From positions 25,794,933 to 25,858,932 of the forward strand of contig NC_064439.1 in the NCBI RefSeq assembly GCF_023343835.1: DNA of 64,000 bases. The letters are read 5' to 3'. This stretch comes from Lagopus muta (Eukaryota > Chordata > Aves > Galliformes > Phasianidae). Positions 24,677-37,187 of this stretch are shown one piece after another. The notes beneath the pieces were generated by a model. The model worked only from the letters and a program-made list of their open reading frames with translations. It was not told the origin of the DNA and ran no database searches. Within the stretch, counting starts at the first letter, position 1. Each line of letters opens with the position of its first letter. The translations under genes were made by a program, and so were the position numbers.

Positions 24677-27666
24677 CTAGGCAAGAGAGATTAAAAAAAA
24701 AAAATTGACCAGAATGAGAAGCTCAATGATATGATATGTTCCATGGCATTTATTAAAAACATCTCTCACTTGAACTTGTTAGAAAACTGAAATAATTATT
24801 TGAATCTTTACAATAAAAAATAATAAGTATATACAAAATAACAAAAAAATCTTTAAAGAGCATAACTTATGATATTATCTTCATTCTGCATACACTGTTA
24901 GAAACTCTAAATTTAAGACGAGGCAGTGCTGGAGTCAAAAACTGAAGAAAAACCCCACAGAATCTCTTACTTAATATCCAGAATTAGAAGTCCATACACT
25001 GGAAGTTGAGACAGTATTGCTCGGTTTATCTTATTTTCCCCAAATTTTTGTAATCCTATTTGCTGAAGGCAACATCTAGCTTGCCAAGTAGCATAAAGGA
25101 TTGTAAAGTGTGAAAAAGCAGCATCACAAGGGAACATTTAGAGCAGTGCTGCTAAAACCTAGATTGGTTTAAGTAAACTTAAGTACTTTAGGTAAACTTA
25201 AACTACTACTGCAAGAAATAGCGAAGAAGAAAGAAGGTAAGAACAGGTATAAACACTCATTTTACATTAATAAAGTTGGATCCTGCTACAGACCATTTGA
25301 AACAGTCCAGATAGTTACTGAACACAGTGAATTTACAGAGTAAGGGTATATTTTGGCCTCCAAGCCTGAATTAACATCAAGCACATGACTGTAAAGAAAA
25401 GCTCAGAACTGAAAAAAAAATTAAGATTATTTTAATACATTTAAATTATATTTTTTTCTCTGCAACTTATAAAATAATCACCAAGTTTTCAACTTTTTTC
25501 TCTATAATATTGACTTCCTCAGTCTTTCCAAAGAGAATTTTACTAAGAAAAGAAAAAAGCTATTTCATCAAAAGCTAAAGCTCACTATTTTACCAGAGCT
25601 TTTTACTGAACTTTTGCCTCTCCATTTCCCACAGTACAGCCTTGGGAAAAAAAATCCACAATGATACATAAACCCAAATATGGTAAATTCTGTGGTTGTA
25701 TTTGTATTCTAAGGCAGATGGGAATGCTAAGGCATGCACTTCTTAAAAGAGTTCATGCTGCGCGCTGCATTGGATTTGCCTCTTTTAGATATATAGGAAA
25801 CAGCTACATTCCAGAAACAATAATAAAAATAATGTATTACATTCTTCTTAGAATTTTAAGGGAATCGCAACATATTTTATTCTGAAATGTTTTTTCACTT
25901 ATCTGAATGACTGGCATACTAAGTTACAGTGCTGAGTAAACACTAACAGAAAACATAGCATGTTTGTTTTCTTAGCAGTTTGAGGATAATTTTAGAACTG
26001 TCCTTAACAGAAGTCTTTAGTACATAGAGTGCAACTTCTGTTAAGTACAAAAAGCTTTACACATCCTCATCTGTTTCCTCATTAGTTCCCTGAAATAGGT
26101 TGAATATCACTTAAAGAAGCATCTTATTGCATCTAATATTAACAGTTTTCAAACAATTATTTTCACACTGTACAATTGCCAATTAGAGTTTGTATTAAAA
26201 TTATTCGTTATTATTATTGGAATTAATATTAAAAGTAGTTTATATTAAAAACTGACATTATCTTACTTTGCTCCCCATGAGAAAACGCCAACAGTTTAGA
26301 ATTTTAAAAGCTTTAGTTCAGAACTTCAGAGATTCTGTCCTCCTCCCTGTAATCTTTTTCTCCACGCATTATGGCACTTGTATATTCTCCCTCTGTTATA
26401 CAATTCCTCTTTCTTACACTGCAGCATATATCTGACTAATCCTGTGCAAAGACTTTGTTTGCTCCACTATCAACCAAATTGAAGGCAAGGTTACGAAGCT
26501 CAAACAACTCCATCTGTTATGGCTTCAAAAGACAAATAGTAAGTTGCACAGCAGAAGAAATCTATCACTCATTCAGTTGCTTTCTAATAAACTCAAATGT
26601 CCTAAAACAATAAGCTACATTTTTGGTACTGTTTCCAACAAGTGTGTGGTTTTCATTTTACCTTGTACTGGTCATTGGGAGCCAGTTTATTCCAAGGTTC
26701 TGGATTATTTTTCTTGTCCCAGCTATTGAAAGAAATACAGAACATGAGAACATACTCAGAAAAATTCACTGCCTTCAAAAGAAATAAAATTTATCTGTAT
26801 ACTATGGTTATTAGCCATGGACAGTCATCTATCTAAATAAAGTTTCTGTAGAACAAGCTGAAGTTCTCTGTCAGCAACCTCTAAATACTGTAAGGTAAAG
26901 TCACAAGCAAACCTCCAAAGCAAGGAAATCTTCTCACATCCATAGCAGTAATACTGGAGCTAGGTATACTAAGGCCTACAGAAACAAAACCCAGCATTCT
27001 GAAGTTTACTTTCATGTAAGAAGCAAGATAACTGAGCACTGTAAGTAACTGTTTACGTACCAGACATCAGGGTTGAACACTGCCAAACGCATGACGTACA
27101 GAGCTGCGCCAATGCCTCCTGAGCCAATGATCAGAAACAGAGGGATCAACTAGAACAAGAAAGACTTCAGATGACGGACTGCAATGTAACAAGACAGTAT
27201 TATTATGAGAATTTCTGATGGCAGCAATGATAAATCAAACAGCCAGCTTCCGTGTTCTCAGCTGTAACACACGGCCCTCTAAAACCCTGCAAAAGGGCTC
27301 TGTGTGCTGGGTAGAATCTGTCATGGGAAAACTGCTACTATATCACAGTCACCAAACATACTGTAACAACGCATTCCTCAGAAACATTTGTTCGCCACGG
27401 AAAGAGAGAAAGATGAAACCAAGAGAGGAAGAGGTATCTCGTGCCGTCCTGGTACAGGCCCAAGCACAGCAGAAAAATGCAGAAAAAGACGACTGGGCCG
27501 CGTCCCGCCGTTCAAGCGGGAGGTGCCCACCTCGAGGCCGTGACACGGCGGGAGAGGGCGAGGAGGGCAGCGGCCCAGAGGGGTCAGGCGGTGCCGAGCT
27601 GCCTCAGCGACCGCGGATACTCACACTGGGATGCTTCCTGGCATGGCTGACCATAACACGAAACAT
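24620..27666 (-). CDS. NDUFA4: NDUFA4: cytochrome c oxidase-associated subunit, complete, four coding exons
   Basis: Spliced on the minus strand from 27,666-27,625, 27,149-27,061, 26,722-26,662 and 24,676-24,620, giving 249 nt = 82 residues plus stop. All introns are GT-AG. The N-terminus is [14 protein letters not shown]. One membrane helix spans about residues 15-38 ([20 protein letters not shown]). The conserved tail contains [38 protein letters not shown] and DRPDF. Length and motifs match vertebrate NDUFA4 (mouse 82, human 81 residues, from memory). First assigned to complex I, the protein is now regarded as a complex IV subunit of the inner mitochondrial membrane. NDUFA4L2 is less likely, because [13 protein letters not shown] and the position beside PHF14 fit NDUFA4. 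The start is the first ATG in the CpG-island exon and leads straight into the conserved KHPS. Confidence 0.97.
26662..26722 (-). CDS. NDUFA4: NDUFA4 coding exon 3
   Basis: 61 nt completing Cys44, then [20 protein letters not shown]. Acceptor CAATAG, donor GTAAAA. The following intron is 1,985 bp (24,677-26,661) and holds no recognised gene or repeat. Confidence 0.96.
27061..27149 (-). CDS. NDUFA4: NDUFA4 coding exon 2 (membrane helix)
   Basis: 89 nt encoding residues 15-43 plus two bases of Cys44: [12 protein letters not shown] to VFNPDV. Acceptor TTCTAG, donor GTACGT. The following intron is 338 bp (26,723-27,060). Confidence 0.96.
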
Positions 27667-28200
27667 AGCTGCAGCGGGCGAAGGTCTCCCTCACTACCCG
27701 GCTCCAGAGACCGTCCTGCCCCTTCTGCGGCCGAGCCCCAATGTCACAGGAGGCCCCCGGCGCGGCAGGTGCCCGCTGCCCGGATGTAGCAGCTCCGGCG
27801 GTTGCCTGTTCGCCTGTCGCTAAAGCCCGGCTCCGCCGGCGCCCCGCCGCAGCACCCGCGCTAAGATCGCCCCTCGTGCCCTGCTTTCGTACAGCCCCCG
27901 ACCGGCAGGCAAGCAAGCAGCGCTTGCCGGGCAAGCAGGCACCTCCCGGGGCACCCCGCGGAGCCCCAAGCTGCGGGCAGCCGAGCAGGCGCCAACACCG
28001 CCCCGCTCCGCCCCACTGCCGGGGGAGGTGTGAGCGGCGCCTGCGCCGGGGCCGTAAGGGCATGGCGGGAGGCGCCGCTGAGGGCCCTTGGGGGCCGCCC
28101 TGGGCCTGACCCCGTGCTGGCCCTCCTGCGGCGTGCGCCGCGCCGGGTGGGGGAAGCGGCCGCCTGGAGAGAGCGTTTGTGGAGGCTGCGTGATTTTGCT
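27480..28200. promoter_or_regulatory. CpG-island promoter of NDUFA4
   Basis: A sharp GC- and CpG-rich block in otherwise AT-rich DNA covers NDUFA4 exon 1 and ~500 bp upstream of it. Visible motifs include an inverted CCAAT box (CCAAT on the plus strand at about 27,738), an ETS-like CCGGATGT (27,780-27,787), an NRF1-like GGCGCCTGCGCC (28,036-28,047) and an ATGGCGG core resembling YY1 sites (about 28,061). This mix is common in promoters of nuclear oxidative-phosphorylation genes. There is no TATA box. The transcription start is inferred at about 27,690-27,750. Long open frames on both strands here come from the base composition. Confidence 0.85.
27625..27666 (-). CDS. NDUFA4: NDUFA4 coding exon 1
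   Basis: 42 nt, 14 codons, from ATG to CCC AGT, then donor GTGAGT. It sits in the CpG island. The intron behind it is 475 bp (27,150-27,624) and ends TTCTAG. Confidence 0.95.
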
Positions 28201-28469
28201 TGTGTAACTGTCTCCCCGGTTAAGAGGTTAGGAGGAGGTTAAAGGATGGAACAGGAGAGGGTTGCAGCGTCTCGAAAAAAATGAGAATTTCGGCGTAAAA
28301 CGGCCGCGTTCGTGATTCCGTTGGAGTCGCCGTGGTGAAAACCAGAACTGATAAAATAGGACCATAATTAGTGTGCATCAAGATGTTTTTAACTATTTCT
28401 TCTTAACTACTTTAACTAAGTGGGAACAGAATAATCTCTGTCAGAAACAGTGTAGTTGGCAGGACTAGG
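28201..28469. other. Short flank between the CpG island and a CR1
   Basis: Moderate-GC sequence falling to AT-rich. No gene was recognised. A divergent promoter-associated transcript from the CpG island is possible but not shown by the sequence. Confidence 0.4.
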
Positions 28470-28972
28470 AAGGTGTCTTTCTGTACTTGGTACTGGTGAG
28501 GCCACACCTCAAGTACTGTGTTCAGGTTTGGCCCCTGACTACAAGAAGGACATTGAGGCCCTGGAGTGTGTCCAGAGAAGAGCAATGAAGCTGTGAAGGG
28601 CCTGGGGCACAAGTCTTGTGGAAGGAACAACTGAGGGAGTGGGGATTGTTTTGTCTGGAGGAGAAGAGGCTCAGGGAAGACCTTATCACTCTCAACAACT
28701 ACCTGAAAGGAGGCTGTAATGAGGTGGGGGTCAGCCTCTCACATAACTAGTGATGAGAGAGAATGGCCTTAAGTTGTGCCAGGGAAGGAAAAAATTTCAT
28801 CTCAGGAAGAGTGAAGAGGAATTGGAACTGCCCAGAGGTGATCGCGGTCCGTGGAGGTGATCAAGGAAAGGGTTATAGTGGTACTGGTTCATGGACATGG
28901 TGATGGTGGATTGATAGAGCAGATGATTTTACAAGTCTTTTCTAACCTTAATGATTATATCCTCTATGATTT
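28470..28972 (+). mobile_element. CR1 LINE, ~500 bp of the 3' region
   Basis: Nearly continuous match to the avian CR1 sense strand: GGTGAGGCCACACCTCAAGT, CTACAAGAAGGACATTGAGG, CAACTACCTGAAAGGAGGCT, TTGGAACTGCCCAGAGG and the tail TCTTTTCTAACCTTAATGATT. Small deletions lie near 28,790-28,860. It is 5'-truncated and inserted about 800 bp upstream of the NDUFA4 start. Confidence 0.93.
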
Positions 28973-29124
28973 CCGGGTTTTCCCAATGAAAATATCAGTT
29001 TCTCCATGCAGTTAAAAGTATTGAAAATAAATTGTACCACTATTTCTTGTGTGTCATAGAAATGCCTGAAACCTCCAGGGTTAGCCTGGAAGGTTATGCC
29101 CTTTAGTACAGTAGTTCAATTTTG

Positions 29125-29148
29125 CAAAAACAAACAAACAAACAAAAA
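29125..29148. repeat. (AAAC)n microsatellite
   Basis: AAAAACAAACAAACAAACAA-type run. Confidence 0.85.
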
Positions 29149-30072
29149 CCATTTACCTAAGCAGCTGCAGAACAACCATGGAGAGACTAGGTTAAGTGCT
29201 AGCTAGACAGTCATTAGCCACATGGGGCTACTGAGCAAAACTTGCCTCACATTATAACCGTTTGCTTTAGGCTGTATGTCTGACGTATGGCTAAGCAGAG
29301 CTCAGAAACTTTGAGAAGCCTTTTTTCTGACCTGCTAAGATCAGACTACATTATTCCCACTAGGCATGTCTCAGGCAACTATTTTTAGGAAGCACATAAA
29401 GGATTTTACGTGCTTCTCGGGATGACTTTTTTTTTGAGGATTTATACTTTTTTGAGCTTTTATAAATTTAAAACCAACATGCAAAATGTGTCATGCTTTT
29501 TATCTTTTTTTGTAATAGATTTTAAGCATTGTATATGTCAGCTTTTAATGCCTGGGCCTGTACAACTCAGCTCTTTCATTGTTCATATACATACCTTGCT
29601 ATTCATGTTATGTAGATTATTGTATGTCATAATTAATTTTACAGACAAAGAAGTAAATTGTGAAAGCAAGCAGAAAACAATTTTTCAGTATCATTTTAGA
29701 AAGAATGCGGTTGTTCTGAAAGTACAGCCAGACTAAGCATTGCTGAAAATGCAGTTTCACTATTGCTTGGTTTGGTGAAATTCTGAGTATAAACACAAGC
29801 AGCCTCGACTGCCTTGGTGCAGGATCTGTCGTTCGTAGAAATACTTGCCTAGCTGTCAGATTTGTGTGCCTGGGCTGTGCTGTCAGCATTTATATGCTCA
29901 TATAGGTGCATACAATGCAGCATGAGTCTACGTTTGTGTTAATTTATAGTAATGGTATTATTATATTGGTCTTAGTTGAAGTTTAACAGTTTTCTATTGT
30001 ATGTAAAGAATCCACCCATTCCCTTAAAGAGAGTATATGATAAATAGAAATTTTTACCACCCTTTCATCTGT

Positions 30073-30100
30073 TCATAGAATCATAGAATTGCTATGATAG
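30073..30100 (-). mobile_element. Possible CR1 3' tail trace
   Basis: TCATAGAATCATAGAATTGC is the reverse of the CR1 octamer tail. Nothing CR1-like follows, so it is either an extremely short insertion or chance. Confidence 0.45.
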
Positions 30101-30998
30101 CTAATCTGTTGCTTACCTACTCAGTCAGAAAGTAAATACATTTATGTCTTCTTAAAGTTTAATGTCTTTGTTTTCATAGCTGTCAATCAATTTTATGATG
30201 CTTTAGTTAGACTAGTTACCTCCTTTATTCTGACTAAAGTTACTTTGTGTAGGTTTCAGCTGTTTAAATAAGTGAATCCATAAATCCTCAGGTGCTTCAA
30301 CAAGTCATTGTGATGAACCAGTCCATTAAGTTCAGCAGTGCTGAGAATCAAGTCCTTGGGTTATTTTGGTGCTTTATCATTTATTTTTTTTTCTGTACAG
30401 CCTCACTCATGTTTTCTGTATGCTGCTTACCTGACTTTGCTTGCTCTTAGACTTAGGCTCACTTTAGCTTTTGGTTTCAGGACCTTTTCCAGATACTTTT
30501 TCTATTCTGTGGCCTTCTTGTTTCTAAAGGCTTTCTTTCCTAAACTTTATTTGTTATTATGAATCATAATAGATCACAAGAGGTTCCACAAAATGCTGTA
30601 TTCCATTAGTTCTGCCTTTATTGTTGTTACTATTTTTATGTTGAAAGTGATCAGTTTTAGCCACATCTGATCTCCTGAAGAATAGGAATATGAAGTCATA
30701 ATAAAATCAAAGGCTATCTGAAGAATTGCACCCTTGAAGTTTGACAGAATTAGTTGAAAAAAATCAACAAAGACACAATTAGAGTCACATTTGAAGTTAC
30801 ATATTTTAACTGGAGGAAAATAGGAAGGAAAGACTATTACATATGGTCACAGGTCAATAATTATGAATTATTCCATATCATCAAGGATATTTCTCTGTTA
30901 CTCAGAGCAATGAATAGATTCAGGATTTTCCGTGGGAGACAACAGTTCTGGTAAAAAGGCAAGAGCTTTTTGAAAACAATTCTTAGAGCAAATTTTAA

Positions 30999-31053
30999 TT
31001 GTAGTTTCCATGGGAATAAATAGGAGGCATTACTTTTGGAGCAGTCTGCATAT
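30999..31053 (+). mobile_element. Galluhop-type mariner 3' end fragment
   Basis: Reads GTAGTTTCCATGGGAATAAA, TAGGAGGCATTACTTTTGGA and GCAGTCTGCATA. This resembles the terminal part of the Galluhop/Mariner1 element of galliforms (from memory). Only the terminal inverted repeat and adjacent bases remain. Confidence 0.75.
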
Positions 31054-33532
31054 ATGGTAAAGAAATGTTGTGTTCTTTCATTTAGGCCTGTCACCAGTAC
31101 AAGATGATAAAGTTTCTTGTCTCTATACATTCATTAAAAGTACACAATAATCCTGGTACTGTATAAAAAGTTGGAGGGAATTTATTTATGTTATATAGCA
31201 TAGCCTACCATAAAAGTAAAGTGTCTGTGAAATAGAGTACTAGAGATATGGAAAAGAAAACAATGACAGTGGTTGTGTGTTCAATTACTAATGGAAAATA
31301 GTGTTAAAGAATTTGTAATCTTGTTACTAACTCAAAGAATAATATTAACACTGAGAACAGAAAAGCATTTTTTTAGTTCACTTGCTTTTATGTCTGTAAC
31401 TTATAATCATTAATTTATATTTAAAAAAATATGAACCGTTTCCTGAATTTTTACAGTGCTATTTGTAAACTTAGTTATTAACCTTAATTTACGGAGGTTT
31501 CACGTTGATACTCTTACTATTAAATAAAATGAAAGCTTAATAAAAGAAGCTAGATAGACTGCTTTAGCTTTAATATAGTTGTAATTCCTTTAAAGCAAGT
31601 AAATCTTCTCTTTAAAATAAGAACTTTTATTTTAAAGCGAAAATACATTTTTATGTTTTACATTTTAAAATGATAATACATATCTTTTTTTATACAAAGA
31701 GTGAATAAGTGAATATTTGCTACTTAACAAAAGTAAATTAGCAGCAATAAAATGAGGTGAGGATTTCCTTTCTTTCCCTTTCTTGAAGTTAAGCATTTTC
31801 TGTGGGGAATATGCTTACAAATATTTAAAATTCTGAAATTGTACCGGAACAGAATTTGTATAAAAACACATTTCCTTGCTGTCATAAAAAGGTATAGGTG
31901 AAACTGCATTAAAAATCTAGAGGGAAGTTCTTTGTTTATCCATGTGAAATATAAAAAGAATCAGTGGGCAGGACATTTCTTAGAATAGAAAAGCTATTAA
32001 AGTGTATATTTCACAGGGAACCATGGGGCTATTTAAGTTGCTCATTATGGAGTATTGAGCTGTTTTACTTGTCAGCAAATAGATTCAAATCTGGCTCAAT
32101 CCAGTTGTTTCCTGCTCTGTAGACAGAGATGGAGCAGAGAGAGTGGGCTGAGGCAGCAGCTCATGTGACAGATCCCATAGGAACAACTGAGTTAAAACAC
32201 CTATCACCAGCAAGGGTTATGCTCAGGGAAAAAAAAATACTTGAAAGAATTCCATAGTTACGAGATGAAAGAATAACAGAAAACAGAAATAGAGATGTAT
32301 AGGATCAATGGAATGTTTCAGAATGGATGAAAATATTCAGGTTTAAAATACCAGCATTCATAAAACGCATGCTTTGTATGTTTGTTTAAAATGTAAAATT
32401 CCCTGACTGTAAAGAAAAAAACACAAAGCAAAAACAGGAATGACATAGCAAAAGCATAACAGCTGAGAATCAAACATCTAAAAATACAAATCCTGGTCTC
32501 TGCTCACTCTCTAGAGAGCAAATCTCAAAAATGGCAGATCTTTCAAATGTATTGTAAATTTTTAACTTGACAAAACTTAGGATGCAGTAGCACAAATTCC
32601 ACACAGCTTGCACTCTATCTGACCTATGACCCCAAGAAGTCATTAGAACAATTCCCCTATGTTTTGCCAATTAACAGGATCAGAAGGAAGGGCACAGACA
32701 CCAACAAAAATGATAGGCTTATTTTACTGTCTATTTCAAAATAATATGAAAATAAAGCTGTACCTATAGTCAAAAGATAAGCTTAATAGTAAAGAAAATA
32801 AGCAAGGTAATGCATCTAATCATTACTATATGAGGTTAGCAATAATGATTAAGAAAGACATCACCAATTGCCTTATTGCTTTACCATCATATGGATTCAC
32901 AGTTGCTGGTGAGCTCTGGTTGCAGCGAGGATCTGTAGAATGCATCCTAGCAATTGGGAAGTCCTGCAGCAGTGTCCACCCTGTAGGTGAGGTCTCCAAA
33001 GTTGCTGCAAACAGGTCCAGCCTTTACACTGCTGAATGACCAGATCTATGTATCAGTCAGGTAGAACATCTGGTTTCTTCTCCTATTGGTTTTCCCCCAA
33101 AAACATGGCCAGTGTTCAAGGAGGAACCAAGGGAATTGTGCTATCTTTTTTGATGTACCATAGGCCTCTTTAGGCATACAAATGTCTGCCCAGACCCCAT
33201 GCAACATGCTGAATTGAGTAACAAACATTACAGCAGAGTTGCCTTGTGATCAGGAAAGATACAACATTAATACCACATGGTAAGCATCATAACAGAGCTT
33301 CTGCAGATGAACACCAGAATATACATTCTCATACTGACATGGCAAAGTGCGGATAAATGGCATCTTATACGTGCAATTAATACTGTACATTAGATACACT
33401 GTGAGGTTGTGTAGTTCATCTATAGGTCAACTTTCATTCAGGGCCTATCTCAGGCCCCAGAATTTCTGCCTAAAGCTATGCTGAATCACTGTTCTTTTAC
33501 AGATAATTTCATACATACAATTGCATCCACAG

Positions 33533-33568
33533 GCCCTTTAAGCTGCTATTGCCCTTTAAGCTGCTATT
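33533..33568. repeat. Perfect two-copy 18-bp tandem duplication
   Basis: GCCCTTTAAGCTGCTATT occurs twice head to tail with no mismatch, suggesting a recent slippage event. Confidence 0.85.
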
Positions 33569-34098
33569 GTTTGATTTCAAAAACTAGCAGACCTCTATAA
33601 ATAAAAGCTCAATGTATCAATTCCTAAAGCAAAAATCTTTTCTAAAAAAAGTTAACAGAACTGGTACCTCAAAGGGTTAAATAGTTGCTACATCAACTAT
33701 TTAACAATATTTTAGACAAATTGAAAGTGTTTCTAGTGCCTGTAAATGTCTTGACACTTTTGATCCATCACCTTAATCCAGGGGGTTAAAGGATTCTTTT
33801 TTATTTCTGCTATGAAGTGAGGGGGATTAATGCTTCCTGGTGCTGTTTCTTCTACATATGCTTGTGAAGAAATAGTCCTTACAAGTCCTCTCCTCTGATG
33901 TTCCAAATTCAAGTTAGCCTTCGGTTAATCTTTTGTTTGCTTAGAGTTTTACTCAAGTCTGATTTTTATGCAGGGAATCTATGCTGACTGGGATAACAGA
34001 GATGACAGATTTTCAGGGCTGGTCAGACAGTCAGGTTCAGTGTACCAAAAACTACTGTATATCATCTGCAGTTGCTACTTACAAAAAGCTGGTCAAAG

Positions 34099-34148
34099 TT
34101 TTTTTTGTTTTTTTTGTTTGTTTTGTTTTTTTTTTTTTTTAAAAAAAA
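34099..34148. repeat. T-rich then A-rich homopolymer cluster
   Basis: Interrupted T runs (with single G) end in T15 followed directly by A8. Confidence 0.85.
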
Positions 34149-37035
34149 GCTATTATTCTTCTCTGAAAAGAAATAATGTGGTATTGACAGCCTTTACCAG
34201 GACATATTACTGCTTAGGAGAAACTGATGCAGCTGGAGTGACTTAAGCAGATAGTCTGGGAGCAGCACAAGCAGCTTATAAGCAGCTTCTAAAATGTGAC
34301 AGTACAAAGAAAAAGCATAATTGACTGTACAACTGCTGTAGGAAATGATATGTGAGATTCCATGTTCACTATGTATCCCAAACATTAAAGAGAACAATTT
34401 AATGTTAACAAAGAAACATGAAAGCAGCACGCTTACAAAGTATAGTCTTACTGCTGTAGCATTAACTGCACAAGCTGTGTCAACAAAGGATTGCACAGTT
34501 AGAACAGTATAAATAGATTTTGTACTGTAATTTATTTTTCTGTATTTTTTTCCTTTAATGGAGAATGTCAGTATTTTAATAGAAATACAATTTATAGAAA
34601 GAATAAGGCTCCCAAATCTAACAGTTTCAGTAAGCCAAAGCTTGTTCTCATTTAAGACAGTGATAGAAGCCTTAGAGGACAGGATTAGACATCATTCTGA
34701 GCAAGCTATTTTCTACAAACCTAGATTGGAGAAAATATCATCTGTCTTCCACTAACATGAGTCATATGCTTTTGTTTTCTTTATAGAAAGAACAGGGATA
34801 CAGGGATTTTTCATATTTATGATCAGGAGGGCAGATACTGCTGTTTTAGAGGTAACTGTGTAAAATTTGTGTAAATTCCAGAGAAAATATTACTTGCCCA
34901 TGTTTTCTGATGTAGTTTTTAGAAGAGAGTTGATGATTGCAAAGTAGAAATGTTTACTGAGTACAAATTGGAAAAGAATGATTTGCAACTGTTTATTAGT
35001 TTTATGTACTGCAACAAGGAAACTTCAATTCAGCTGCTAATACCAAATGACAGAATTATTATTGATTACTTCAGTAGTAAAAGGATGGAAGTGGAGCATG
35101 TTTTGCAGTGTTTCAGTGAATGCGAGTACTGTGGGGGAAATGTATTTCACAAAATGTTTGACATCCAAATGTAGGGTTTAGTTTTAGCAAGTATACCCTC
35201 TGGAATCAGTAGAAAGACACAGGCAGCTCCCAGATGCAATCTAAAACGCAGCTAGAATAAATAGTTCTTTTAGGATGTCATCTACAGCCTTTGCCAAATC
35301 ACTTGAGATGCAAGCTGATACACAGGGATAGACTTCCCTTGTATTTTAGAAAATGGTTAAAATTCAGACTGTCATTACTCCTCAGAACAAAACCAGGCTA
35401 CCTGCAATATCCTGGTATTAATCTGGTAAGACAAGGCCAGCTTGTGCAGATCTAATGGTATCTGTTTCTTGATATTCTTCCATGGTTCACACTGCATGAA
35501 AACATCAGTCTTGGGGTTCCTCCTACAAGGGCTATGATCTCAGACCCTGCAAGAGGCGATCGTTTTTGTAAGCAGCCTAATATTGCAGGCAGCTGCGTTT
35601 ATAAATTATGAACAACTTGGCAGTGGTTTAAACCCTTTTCCTGGCTTTGCTATCTGAACTACAATTTAGACATAAGCAAAATCTCTATGGAGGGGCATAG
35701 TGCCAGGTTCTTGTAAAGAGGCATGTAGTGCGTCTCCAAGGAATCACTTTTTTCACACTTACACTGTCTCCAATTATCACATTCACTTGAATGATTAGTA
35801 CTTTCTGCAGGTAATTTCTAACAAAGCAGAATGTGAAATCCAGTCCCAGCTTGTCTCCTTTCTGGAATTTGGACACTAAAGGAATATACTGTATTCACTC
35901 CAACTGGGAGAAAGAGGATGGAACAGGTCTTAATTGGGACACAGATTTGAGTGCTTCATTTTATGCTAACACATCTGCCACAAATTTTGAGAAATAATAT
36001 TTTTGTCTTTATCATCATTTATCTAGAAAATATAAAAAGTAACTGATGAAAAGATTAATTAATTGCTTTGCCTACTCTTGAGTTTTACTCGGGTACATTT
36101 TGGAACCTCATGCTCTGTTAAAAACTATGAATTACTGCTTTGCAACAGGTAGTATTCCCACATTATCTTTTCTCTAAATGCAGTTTCATTTAATTGTAGA
36201 GAATTATAGTACTATACCTATGAGAGAAGGATAATATATTTTGATGTGTGACTAAGTCCATCATCCTTCTTTGAAGGATATATACAGTATATCTCGTAAA
36301 TTCCAATCGCATGATGCCATGAAACTATACCTCTAATAAGACTTATGAGAAGGAATTTCTTCTGTTATTTGAATAGCAGTCTAGTCTGAACTGAAAATTA
36401 TGTGAAGGGAAAACTACGGAATATTTTGATATTATTTTTTACATGCATTAAGACAACAAAAATGTTCTTTGAGTGCAGGCAGAACACAAAGAGTTAACAG
36501 ATTTAATTAAAAAGAAGTTTCATAGGGCACTTTTTTTCTGTGAATGGTTCTTATCATCTTATATTGCACAAGAAATCAGATTAAAGACAACAGAGTGTTA
36601 TATTTGTTTAATTGCTTAGTCTAAAAATGTTTACTCCTGTCTTTCACTAACTTACATGTGGATAAAATTAATATATTTTAAAATCACTATGCCCTGCAAG
36701 CATGCTTTTAAATGCTGAAGCTCTGAAAAGCAATGCCTTTGACAAAAATAAGTCTTATATGAGATACATTTTGAACAGCCCTCTCCACAGCAGAATCATA
36801 GCAAATAATAATAATAAATGATCATATAAGGAAGCCAGTCTAGAGATTAACTATTTGCTGAAGTAAAGTAAATAAGTCCTTAAGAGAACTATCTGTCTTC
36901 TCAAACTTGGATTCATTATGTTTGTTAATAGGTTAAAATGAGCTTAAATTAAAACTTGGCCAAACTGAAATGATTCATATGATTTTAATTCAGAAAATTG
37001 CAGTTCAATGAATTTGAGAAGAAGTAACTTTTACC

Positions 37036-37187
37036 TATGTAGATCACTCTGAAAGTAATGCCTCTGATTTATTTCTGTGAAAACTACAACATAATGCTAT
37101 TTGATAGAGCAAATTCTCAGCCACTATTTTTTCAACACAATCACAACCATTTTTGCCAGCAATGAAGAGCAGCCCTCGTAGCTGCAT
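37036..37187 (-). mobile_element. Galluhop-type mariner fragment
   Basis: Reads GATCACTCTGAAAGTAATGC, then GTGAAAACTACAAC, GAGCAAATTCTCAGCCAC and TTTTTGCCAGCAATGAA. This is the reverse complement of the same terminal region as in the 42-kb copy, including GCTGAGAATTTG and GCTGGCAAAAAT. One end is present. The transposase-coding interior and the other terminal repeat are missing. Confidence 0.85.

Larger units (their letters stand above)
28973..30998. other. Intergenic DNA without a recognised gene
   Basis: AT-rich. It contains an (AAAC)n run (29,125-29,148), a CR1 tail trace (30,073-30,100) and short frames such as 29,410-29,736 (plus) without motifs. Confidence 0.45.
31054..37035. other. 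Intergenic DNA without a recognised gene
   Basis: AT-rich. It contains a T/A homopolymer cluster at 34,099-34,148 and an 18-bp tandem duplication at 33,533-33,568. Open frames of up to 100 codons (for example 34,194-34,496 minus) carry no recognised features. Confidence 0.45.

Noticed and set aside
27218..27823. 201-codon plus-strand open frame across the NDUFA4 promoter
   Set aside because: It lies antisense to NDUFA4 exon 1 in a CpG island where stops are rare, is rich in Arg/Pro/Gly and has no recognised domain.
27584..28063. 159-codon minus-strand frame over NDUFA4 exon 1
   Set aside because: It overlaps the true first exon in another frame; Arg- and Ala-rich composition is expected from GC-rich DNA.
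36791..36802. AGAATCATAG motif as another CR1 tail
   Set aside because: Only about ten bases match and no CR1 body follows.
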